From an uncultured Collinsella sp. (GTDB lineage Bacteria; Actinomycetota; Coriobacteriia; Coriobacteriales; Coriobacteriaceae), in the NCBI GenBank assembly GCA_902493545.1, contig CABUQI010000087.1:1-5384 (forward strand): 5,384 nucleotides of DNA. Reading direction: 5' to 3'. The notes beneath the pieces were generated by a model, which worked only from the letters and a program-made list of their open reading frames with translations, did not search any database and was not told the DNA's origin. Each line of letters begins with the position of its first letter. The stretch's first letter is position 1. This document shows, piece after piece, positions 1-5,103 of this stretch. The position numbers were made by a program, and so were the translations under genes.

Positions 1-108
1 CCCGCGCACGCGCAGGCCGGCGACCGAGGGCCGCGCGGCGACGGCAAGCCTGCCTGCGCAGGTAAGCCCAAAAAGAAGAAGTTCTACGCCAGCAAGCCCA
101 AGGGCTAA
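1..108 (+). CDS. C-terminal tail of an unidentified protein with a lysine-rich end (partial)
   Basis: This is the last 35 codons of a gene that enters from the left edge; frame 1 is open from base 1 to a TAA at 106-108, followed at once by an in-frame TAG. The visible peptide is low in complexity: Gly, Pro, Ala, Arg and Asp at first, then a basic end (GKPKKKKFYASKPKG). No domain or catalytic motif is visible. Tails of this kind are typical of disordered, RNA-binding C-termini, for example of DEAD-box RNA helicases or ribosome-associated proteins, so a helicase is a reasonable guess but cannot be shown from this fragment. The gene converges on kdpE, with a long hairpin between the two. That the frame is coding is supported by its termination just before the hairpin and by C/G-rich third positions. 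Confidence 0.6.
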   Translation, partial: PAHAQAGDRGPRGDGKPACAGKPKKKKFYASKPKG

Positions 109-115
109 TAGACAA

Positions 116-182
116 AGTTGCGGTGGAATAGTTCCTGAAAAGCCTCCTAAAGGACGAAACCAGGAACTATTTCACCGCAACT
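116..182 (+). terminator. Long hairpin between convergent genes, probable 3'-end stem of the plus-strand gene
   Basis: Bases 116-137 and 161-182 form a 22-bp inverted repeat around a 23-nt loop. The only non-Watson-Crick position is G126 opposite T172. In plus-strand RNA this is a G-U pair, whereas in minus-strand RNA it would be a C-A mismatch. The structure is therefore slightly better as RNA from the plus strand, that is, downstream of the partial gene ending at 108. The loop contains a small TCC-TAAA-GGA hairpin at 145-154. There is no clear U-tract on either side, so it is not a textbook intrinsic terminator. It could be a bidirectional terminator, an mRNA-protecting stem or a dispersed repeat element. 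Confidence 0.6.
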
Positions 183-206
183 CATATTGGGATGGTGGTT
201 GACGAT

Positions 207-920
207 CTAGCCTTGGGTGACCAATCGGTAACCGATACCCACGTGCGTTTGGATATAGCGCGGATGCGCGGGATCGGACTCGATCTTCTTGCGTAGCGTG
301 CCCATAAAGACACGCAGGCTCGCCAGGTCGCTCTTGGTTGCCGTGCCCCAAATCTCGTGCAGGATAAACTGGTGCGTCAGCACCTTGTCGGCGTTATGCG
401 CCAGCAGGCACAGAAGCTTGTACTCGATCGGCGTCAAATGCAGTTCCTCGCCATCCATCGTGGCAATGCCGGCATCAAAGTCAATATGCAGCTCACCGGT
501 ATCGAACGAGCCCTCGGAGGCAACACCGCCCGTTTGCGCATACGAAAGGCGCCTGAGCGTCGTGCGAATGCGCGCGAGCAGCTCCTCGACCGAAAACGGC
601 TTGGTCAGGTAGTCGTCGGCGCCGGCATCGAGTGCGCGAATCTTGTCCGCATCCTCGCTACGCGCCGATACCACGATAATCGGCATGCCCGACCATGCGC
701 GCACCGACTCCACCACCTTGACGCCGTCCATATCGGGCAGGCCCAGATCGAGCAGCACGATGCTCGGCGCCTGCGACGAGGCGGCGGCGATGGCGGCATG
801 GGCGGTCTCCACGGCCATATGGCGCAAGCCGTGCGCCTCGAGCGCGGCAACGATAAGGTTGCGAACAGCTGGGTCGTCCTCAACGACCAAGATGAGCGGT
901 TTTACGGCAGAGTTCGGCAC
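207..920 (-). CDS. kdpE: KdpE-like response regulator, OmpR/PhoB family
   Basis: DNA-binding response regulator of 237 residues, the usual KdpE size, expected to be phosphorylated by the kinase encoded immediately upstream. The receiver domain (about 8-125) has the acidic pocket E14-D15-D16, the phosphoacceptor D58 in LLDLGLPDMDG, the switch residue S85 in VVSARSE, and K107 in LTKPF. The winged-helix output domain (about 150-235) shows LTPIEYKLLCLL and the C-terminal GIGYRL. SARSEDADKIRALDAGADDYL closely follows KdpE rather than a generic PhoB. The start chosen is GTG at 918-920, 4 nt after the kdpD stop and 7 nt behind an AAGGAG Shine-Dalgarno. A longer in-frame ATG at 1001 would add 27 residues with no receiver homology and overlap kdpD. 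It probably forms one transcript with kdpD. Its targets cannot be read from the window; kup is the obvious candidate. Confidence 0.92.
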   Translation of the reverse strand: MPNSAVKPLILVVEDDPAVRNLIVAALEAHGLRHMAVETAHAAIAAASSQAPSIVLLDLGLPDMDGVKVVESVRAWSGMPIIVVSARSEDADKIRALDAGADDYLTKPFSVEELLARIRTTLRRLSYAQTGGVASEGSFDTGELHIDFDAGIATMDGEELHLTPIEYKLLCLLAHNADKVLTHQFILHEIWGTATKSDLASLRVFMGTLRKKIESDPAHPRYIQTHVGIGYRLVTQG

Positions 921-924
921 AGCG

Positions 925-2550
925 CTACTCCTTATCAAACGAAACGTCGGCGGCGGGAAGCTCAATCGTAAAGACCGAGCCGTGCGGGTCCGCCGCGGCA
1001 ACCTCTATGCTACCGCCATGCGCCAACGCAATGGAACGGCAGAGCGAAAGACCCAGGCCCACGCTGCGATGGCTGTCGGCAAGACCGTGGTTGGCGGTGT
1101 AGAACGACTCAAAGATTCGCTCGCGGTCCTCGGGCGCAATGCCCGGGCCGTCATCGGCCACCGAGCACGCCACGCGTCCATCGTCGACGCCAATCGAAAT
1201 CACGATATGCGAGCCTGCGGGCGTATAGGTGATGGCGTTGTTCACCAGATTGACCACCAGCTGCACCATCAGGCGCGCGTCAACGTTGACGAGCGCCGGC
1301 TCGTCGCACGCCACCACCTTAAGGTCGTGCTCGCGCACGGCCGGACTTACGTGGCGCAGCGCCTCCTCGACGATATCGTCCATAAGCTCGAGCGTAGTCG
1401 ACAGATGCATGCCGCCGCCCTCGAGCTTGGTGATGGCGAGCAGGTTTTCGACGGTGGCGTTGAGCCACAGCGCATCTGAGCGAATGGATAGAAGCAGGCC
1501 GCGGCGCGTCTGGCTATCGAGCACGGCCGTGCCAGTCGAGCCTTGGTCGAGCAGCACGTCGGCATTGCCCGAAATACTGGTGAGCGGCGTGCGCAGATCG
1601 TGCGAGATGGAGCGCAGCAGGTTGGCGCGCAGCTGCTCGTTTTTGGCAAGCACCGCCGCTTCTTCGCGGGCCTCCATGGCGCGGGCGCGATCGAGCGCCA
1701 GCTCGCCTTCGCTCACGATGGCATCGGCAAGCGCCCGTTCCTCGTGCGTCAGCACGTCGGGCTCGGCAACGATAGCCAGCACGCCCACCACCGAGGCGGG
1801 GTCGCCCGAGCGCACGAAGCCGTCGCCCGTGCGAACCGTCAGGTAGATGCCATAAAACGCCGAGCCGCCATAGGTGGCATCGAGCGGCGTTCCCACATAG
1901 GCGGACGCCGAGAGCCGCGGCGGCATCTGCGGTGCCAGTTCGTGCACCGGCGCGGCATCGCCCACGGCCGTGTATGTCGCACGCGGCAGCAGGTCATCAT
2001 CGTCGGCGTCGGCGCTGTACCACACGACCGGACAGCCCGAAAGACGCGCCAGCTGCGTTGCCATGGCATGCACAATCTGCTGCTGATCGGCACACCGCTG
2101 CAGCATGCGGTTGGTCTCGAGCACCATATGCGTGCGGCGGTCGCTAGCGGCAGCCTGTGCTAAAGCGCGGCGCAGGGCCAACGCAATCGAGCTCGACACA
2201 AGCGAGACCACGAACATGATGAAGAACATGCCGGGATAGCCGCGGTCGATAAGCGACAGCGAGTAGCGCGGGTCGACAAACAAGAAGTTGTAGAGCGCCA
2301 CGGCGGCAGCCGAGCTCAGCAAGCAATACAGGCGACTCCAGGTAAAGAATGCGCACAGCTGAACGGCGAACACATAGACGATCATGATGCTCGGCGCGAG
2401 ACCCGGATGGTCGAGCAGCGCGCCCACAATCGTCGCTGCGACCAGCAGCCCCGCCGATACGCAGGCGTCATACAGAGGAGTGCGGCGCGTCAGCGTTGTG
2501 CGCCGCCACCAAAAGCTATCGGCAATATCGCCGTCCGTACGGACGTCCAT
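925..2550 (-). CDS. kdpD: Short KdpD-type sensor histidine kinase without the N-terminal KdpD/Usp half
   Basis: Membrane histidine kinase of 541 residues, predicted to phosphorylate the adjacent KdpE. Order of parts: a short cytoplasmic start; four closely spaced membrane helices (about 28-46, 51-69, 73-91, 107-128), as in the KdpD/DUF4118 domain; a GAF-like region (about 150-290); a dimerisation/phosphoacceptor helix with ISHDLRTPLTS and H317; and an ATPase domain with N box N434-N438, G1 DDGPG 466-470, F box F480-F483 and G2 GLGLSL 498-503. Classical KdpD is roughly 890 residues, with about 400 cytoplasmic residues (KdpD plus Usp-like domains) ahead of the first helix. Here only about 27 precede it. 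The start is firm: ATG at 2548-2550 is preceded by GAGAGGGG, and an in-frame TGA at 2569-2571 rules out extension. Loss of the N-terminal half implies that inputs attributed to it, such as c-di-AMP binding to the Usp domain in Staphylococcus, are missing. Confidence 0.9.
   Translation of the reverse strand: MDVRTDGDIADSFWWRRTTLTRRTPLYDACVSAGLLVAATIVGALLDHPGLAPSIMIVYVFAVQLCAFFTWSRLYCLLSSAAAVALYNFLFVDPRYSLSLIDRGYPGMFFIMFVVSLVSSSIALALRRALAQAAASDRRTHMVLETNRMLQRCADQQQIVHAMATQLARLSGCPVVWYSADADDDDLLPRATYTAVGDAAPVHELAPQMPPRLSASAYVGTPLDATYGGSAFYGIYLTVRTGDGFVRSGDPASVVGVLAIVAEPDVLTHEERALADAIVSEGELALDRARAMEAREEAAVLAKNEQLRANLLRSISHDLRTPLTSISGNADVLLDQGSTGTAVLDSQTRRGLLLSIRSDALWLNATVENLLAITKLEGGGMHLSTTLELMDDIVEEALRHVSPAVREHDLKVVACDEPALVNVDARLMVQLVVNLVNNAITYTPAGSHIVISIGVDDGRVACSVADDGPGIAPEDRERIFESFYTANHGLADSHRSVGLGLSLCRSIALAHGGSIEVAAADPHGSVFTIELPAADVSFDKE
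928..933 (-). promoter_or_regulatory. Ribosome binding site that fixes the kdpE start
   Basis: Minus-strand AAGGAG lies inside the last codons of kdpD, 7 nt before the GTG at 918-920. It supports the GTG start over the upstream ATG at 999-1001 and implies translational coupling with kdpD. Confidence 0.8.
2532..2545. repeat. 14-bp perfect palindrome in the first codons of kdpD
   Basis: CGTCCGTACGGACG is its own reverse complement and lies 3-16 nt inside the kdpD start codon. It overlaps a second 8-bp palindrome, GGACGTCC (2541-2548), that reaches into the start codon. It could be an operator-like site or a structure near the start codon, or simply a chance result of the MDVRTDGD codons. Confidence 0.5.
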
Positions 2551-2562
2551 CAGCGACCCGCC

Positions 2563-2570
2563 CCTCTCTC
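2563..2570 (-). promoter_or_regulatory. Probable ribosome binding site of kdpD
   Basis: The purine-rich minus-strand GAGAGGGG lies about 12 nt before the ATG at 2550. It is a weaker match and slightly farther away than the sites of kdpE and kup. It sits directly after the U-tract of the upstream hairpin, so only transcripts that pass the hairpin would carry it. Confidence 0.55.
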
Positions 2571-2630
2571 AAAAACAAAAACCACCACAAAGGGACAGGC
2601 ACCTTTGTGGTGGTTTCCCTTGTGGTGGTT
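2571..2630 (-). terminator. Intrinsic terminator-like hairpin with a duplicated 5' arm, between the small gene and kdpD
   Basis: Read on the minus strand, 2616-2602 pairs perfectly over 15 bp with 2593-2579, leaving an 8-nt loop (2594-2601). It is followed by TTTTGTTTTT (2580-2571), which makes a good intrinsic terminator for the kup/small-gene transcript. A second copy of the 5' arm (2630-2617, AACCACCACAAGGG) precedes it and can pair with the same 3' arm with one bulged base, so the two 5' arms compete. The kdpD start codon is only 28 bp beyond the 3' arm, so the element may double as an attenuator in the kdpDE leader. Its centre resembles that of the hairpin at 5069-5101. Confidence 0.8.
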
Positions 2631-2635
2631 CCAAG

Positions 2636-2641
2636 TGTATA
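2636..2641 (-). promoter_or_regulatory. Weak candidate -10 element for kdpDE
   Basis: Minus-strand TATACA lies in the gap between the small gene's stop and the hairpin. A start about 7 nt downstream (near 2629) would put the whole hairpin at the 5' end of a kdpDE transcript. No convincing -35 lies 16-18 bp upstream, so this is only a possibility. Confidence 0.2.
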
Positions 2642-2661
2642 GCCTTTGCAACCGGCGGTCG

Positions 2662-2886
2662 CTAGACAAACAGCACGTGCGCGAGCAGGGCACACACGCA
2701 CACCGCTCCAAATACCAGTGCCACGATCGAGATCACGCGGTCGGCCATGTCCATGTTGGCGCGATTCGTAAAGAACCGATCTTCGGCGGCGTCGGCGCGC
2801 GCCTCACGCACCATTTCGACCACCGCCTCGCGGCCATCGAGCGCCTTTGTATCCATGTTTGCCTCCCCGGCCTCAATCTTGTCCAT
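2662..2886 (-). CDS. Small single-pass membrane protein of unknown function, between kup and kdpD
   Basis: I do not recognise this gene. It encodes 74 residues from the ATG at 2884-2886, or 64 from the ATG at 2854-2856. The N-terminal part is charged and helical-looking (GREAVVEMVREARADAAEDR). The last 25 or so residues form one hydrophobic helix (RVISIVALVFGAVCVCALLA) ending almost at the C-terminus, so a tail-anchored or single-pass protein is likely. There is no signal peptide. The longer start has GGAG 10 nt upstream; the shorter one has a stronger GGGGAGG 5 nt upstream, so the true start is open. The gene begins 31 bp after the kup stop on the same strand and is followed by the terminator-like hairpin, so it is probably cotranscribed with kup. 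It is too long and too charged to be called KdpF. A role as a Kup or kinase accessory protein is inference from position only. Confidence 0.75.
   Translation of the reverse strand: MDKIEAGEANMDTKALDGREAVVEMVREARADAAEDRFFTNRANMDMADRVISIVALVFGAVCVCALLAHVLFV
2862..2868 (-). promoter_or_regulatory. Strong Shine-Dalgarno for the shorter start of the small membrane gene
   Basis: Minus-strand GGGGAGG lies 5 nt before the ATG at 2854-2856. The alternative ATG at 2884-2886 has only GGAG at 2897-2900, 10 nt away. The choice decides between a 64- and a 74-residue product. Confidence 0.5.
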
Positions 2887-2917
2887 CGAAAACCAACTCC
2901 ATGCAGCCTGTCGGCGC

Positions 2918-4945
2918 CTACGGCCGCTCGTTGGGGGCCAGGCGCTGCATCTTATTCACGGCCTTGAACTTGGTGAACAGCGGCACGTACTCAAAGCTCA
3001 CGTTGGAGTTCTCCAGGCCGTACCAGCGTGCGGGCGTGCCGGCGGCACGGCGGATGATGTACTTGAGCGTGATGGCCGTACGCTCGCTCGGCTCCACATC
3101 GCTTTCGGGCGCCAGAAGCTTACGGATCAGGACGAACTTGAACGTGCCGATGTTACCCGGATCCTTGTAGACCGAGTAGTCATGCGTCTGCGGCGGCAGC
3201 TCGCCGGTGGCAGCCAGGTCCTGAACGACCTGACGCAGGTAGGCATTGACGCGCTGGTTGATCTTGTAGCCCAGGTACAGATGCACACGGAACACGTAGT
3301 CGGTGCCAAACGTCTCGACCGAATAGGCAAAGGTGTGCGGTTCGTCCATGGTCTCGACATTCACAAACCACCAGGCGCGGGCGCGCTTGGGATGCTTGTC
3401 CAAGATCGAATAGACGATATCGCGGTCGATGTAGTCGGTATGGGTGTCCTTGGTCAGGTACACGACGTTGTCACTCATGCGCTCGTAACGGTCGTCGTCG
3501 CGCAGGCGCTTGAGCTGCGGCAGGTAGCTGCGCAGCGGCAGCAGCGTAAACTGGCGCTGCTCGACCGCCGTGCCGTTGTACCAGCACACCATAATGCCCA
3601 TGATGAGTGCAGCCATGAGGATGGTGAAGTAGCCGCCGTGGAAGAACTTGGTGAGCGAACTCACGAAGAAGAAGCCCTCGAGCAAAAGGAAGAAGGCCGC
3701 GAAAATCCACGGAGCAACCTTGAGCTTGCGCTCCTCGTGCAGGTAGAAGAAGAGCAGCAGCGTGGTGCACATCATAGTCAGCGTAATGGCAAGGCCATAC
3801 GCGGCTTCCATATGCGCCGAGTTCTGGAACAGCAGCACCACGATGACGCAGCCCACAAGCATGACGTTATTGACCATGGGAATATAGAGCTGGCCCTTGG
3901 TCTCGGCAGGATAGAAAACCTGCATGTGCGGCATGAGGTCCAGGCGGCTGGCCTCGGACACCAGCGAGAATGCGCCGGTAATGAGCGCCTGCGAGGCAAT
4001 GATGGCCGCGACGGTGGAAAGGCCGACGGCAAAGGGACGCAGGCCCGGGGTGAGCATCTGGTAGAAGGGGTTGAGGTCGGCAATGCCCATGAGCTCGGGG
4101 TTGGCAGCGTTGTTCATAAGCCAAGCGCCCTGGCCCATATAGGAAAGCAGCAGGCAGCACTTAACGAACGGCCAGGTGGCATAAATGTTGCCGCGGCCAA
4201 CGTGGCCCATGTCGGAGTAGAGCGCCTCGGCACCGGTGGTGGCGAGGAAGCAGCTGCCCAGAATCATGATGCCCGCGTGGTTGTTGGGGCTCAGCAAAAA
4301 GGCGATGCCGCGCAGCGGGTTGAGGCACAGCAGCACGGCGGGATGCTGGAAGACAAAGAACAGACCCGTGCCGCCCAGGAACAGGAACCACAGCGTCATG
4401 ATGGGGCCAAAGGCGTGACCGATCTTGGCCGTACCGATGCGCTGTACCAAGAAGAGCACGATGATGATGGCGAGCGTAATGGCGACGACGCGGCCCTGGT
4501 CATCGCCCAGCACGGCATGGACCGCCGGGATGGTGCGCAGGCCCTCGATGGCCGTAGTCACGGTAACGGCAGGCGTGAGGATGCCGTCGGCGAGCAGCGC
4601 GGCGCCACCCAGCATGGCAGGGATAATAAGCCACTTTCCGCAGCGCTTGACCAGGCTGTACAGGGCAAAGATGCCGCCCTCACCATGGTTATCGGCGCGC
4701 AGCGAGATGAGCACATACTTGATGGTGGTCAGCAGCGTGACCGTCCACACGACAAGGGAGAGCGCGCCGAGCACGAACTCCTCCGTGACGCTTCCGATGC
4801 CGCCGTTGCCGGCAACGAGCGCCTTGGTTACATACATAGGGCTGGTGCCGATATCGCCGTACACCACGCCCAGCGTGACGAGCATCGCCGAGATGCTCAC
4901 AGGAATCGCAGCGTGCGAGGCTGCCTCCTTGGCCTTTTGTTCCAT
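2918..4945 (-). CDS. kup: Kup/KUP/HAK family low-affinity potassium uptake protein
   Basis: Potassium permease of 675 residues in the cytoplasmic membrane, thought to import K+ together with protons (family knowledge). The signature GVVYGDIGTSP is at 26-36, followed by GEGGIFAL at 88-95, LTPAVTVTTAIEG at 123-135 and GAEALYSDMGHVG at 238-250, all close to E. coli Kup. About twelve hydrophobic segments cover residues 16-455, then a hydrophilic cytoplasmic domain of about 215 residues follows; the length is somewhat above the 622 of E. coli Kup. The start is ATG at 4943-4945, 10 nt behind GGAGG (4956-4960). A TTG at 4961-4963 would lie upstream of this Shine-Dalgarno and is rejected. It is the first gene of an apparent unit with the small membrane gene and lies upstream of kdpDE on the same strand. 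A consensus TATAAT lies 35 bp before the start codon. Confidence 0.95.
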   Translation of the reverse strand: MEQKAKEAASHAAIPVSISAMLVTLGVVYGDIGTSPMYVTKALVAGNGGIGSVTEEFVLGALSLVVWTVTLLTTIKYVLISLRADNHGEGGIFALYSLVKRCGKWLIIPAMLGGAALLADGILTPAVTVTTAIEGLRTIPAVHAVLGDDQGRVVAITLAIIIVLFLVQRIGTAKIGHAFGPIMTLWFLFLGGTGLFFVFQHPAVLLCLNPLRGIAFLLSPNNHAGIMILGSCFLATTGAEALYSDMGHVGRGNIYATWPFVKCCLLLSYMGQGAWLMNNAANPELMGIADLNPFYQMLTPGLRPFAVGLSTVAAIIASQALITGAFSLVSEASRLDLMPHMQVFYPAETKGQLYIPMVNNVMLVGCVIVVLLFQNSAHMEAAYGLAITLTMMCTTLLLFFYLHEERKLKVAPWIFAAFFLLLEGFFFVSSLTKFFHGGYFTILMAALIMGIMVCWYNGTAVEQRQFTLLPLRSYLPQLKRLRDDDRYERMSDNVVYLTKDTHTDYIDRDIVYSILDKHPKRARAWWFVNVETMDEPHTFAYSVETFGTDYVFRVHLYLGYKINQRVNAYLRQVVQDLAATGELPPQTHDYSVYKDPGNIGTFKFVLIRKLLAPESDVEPSERTAITLKYIIRRAAGTPARWYGLENSNVSFEYVPLFTKFKAVNKMQRLAPNERP

Positions 4946-4955
4946 AAGCCGGTTT

Positions 4956-4960
4956 CCTCC
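4956..4960 (-). promoter_or_regulatory. Ribosome binding site that fixes the kup start
   Basis: Minus-strand GGAGG, within GGGAGGAAA, lies 10 nt before the ATG at 4943-4945. It falls just inside the alternative TTG-started frame, so it argues for the ATG. Confidence 0.75.
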
Positions 4961-4980
4961 CAACTTTAATGTTCGAAGGG

Positions 4981-4986
4981 ATTATA
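4981..4986 (-). promoter_or_regulatory. Probable -10 element of the kup promoter
   Basis: A perfect minus-strand TATAAT would start transcription near 4974, giving a leader of about 29 nt that carries the kup Shine-Dalgarno. No good TTGACA-like -35 is found 16-19 bp upstream (the 17-bp position reads CATTAA), so the promoter may need an activator. The short leader leaves no room for a riboswitch if this is the start. Confidence 0.5.
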
Positions 4987-5028
4987 GGTAATCGGCCCAT
5001 GTTTTAATGCACTGTTTTCCCAGCTAGA

Positions 5029-5049
5029 TAAAGATTTATACAGTCTTTA
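5029..5049. promoter_or_regulatory. Inverted hexamer upstream of kup, possible regulator site
   Basis: TAAAGA (5029-5034) and TCTTTA (5044-5049) are inverted around 9 nt. The centre lies about 65 bp upstream of the transcription start predicted from the TATAAT at 4981-4986, a position common for activators. No KdpE consensus is known to me for this lineage, so the assignment is tentative; a chance repeat in an AT-rich stretch is possible. Confidence 0.3.
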
Positions 5050-5068
5050 GGCTACCGCGGCGATATGA

Positions 5069-5101
5069 AATGTGACAAAAGGACTGTCCCCTTGTCACAT
5101 T
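5069..5101 (-). terminator. Hairpin directly after the nitroreductase-family gene, dispersed-repeat type
   Basis: A 10-bp perfect stem (5069-5078 with 5092-5101) continues inward. Positions 5079-5080 opposite 5090-5091 are A/C mismatches in plus-strand RNA but G-U pairs in minus-strand RNA, giving a continuous 14-bp stem with an ACAGU loop on the minus strand. It starts 2 nt after the stop codon of the gene at 5104-5384. Only a weak U-run follows, so termination strength is uncertain. Its core GGGACAG is shared with the hairpin at 2579-2616. Confidence 0.65.
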
Positions 5102-5103
5102 CG

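Noticed and set aside
116..182. The long inverted repeat as a complete MITE insertion
   Set aside because: No target-site duplication is evident in the flanks and no terminal motif of a known element is recognised.
921..1001. A longer kdpE start at the ATG 999-1001
   Set aside because: It would overlap the kdpD C-terminus and add 27 residues unrelated to receiver domains; the GTG at 918-920 has an ideal AAGGAG.
643..1479. A 278-codon plus-strand open frame opposite kdpE and kdpD
   Set aside because: It spans the junction of two genes with clear motifs on the other strand and shows no domain or ribosome binding site of its own.
2662..2886. The small gene as kdpF
   Set aside because: KdpF is a roughly 30-residue, almost entirely hydrophobic peptide encoded before kdpA; this product has a long charged N-terminal part and no kdpA follows.
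4946..4963. A TTG start for kup at 4961-4963
   Set aside because: The GGAGG lies inside this extension and is correctly placed for the ATG at 4943-4945; family members begin close to the ATG-started N-terminus.
2747..4969. A 740-codon plus-strand open frame opposite kup and the small gene
   Set aside because: It is antisense to a well-recognised Kup protein over its full length, its translation is low-complexity and rich in His, Gln, Glu and Arg with no domain, and such frames are common opposite GC-rich genes.
5050..5056. A second kup promoter using the minus-strand TATAAA near 5035-5040
   Set aside because: No -35 hexamer lies at suitable spacing, and the TATAAT at 4981-4986 is a better match and closer to the gene.
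4946..5068. A c-di-AMP (ydaO-type) or other riboswitch upstream of kup
   Set aside because: The whole gap is about 120 bp, the predicted leader is about 29 nt, and no conserved riboswitch core is visible.
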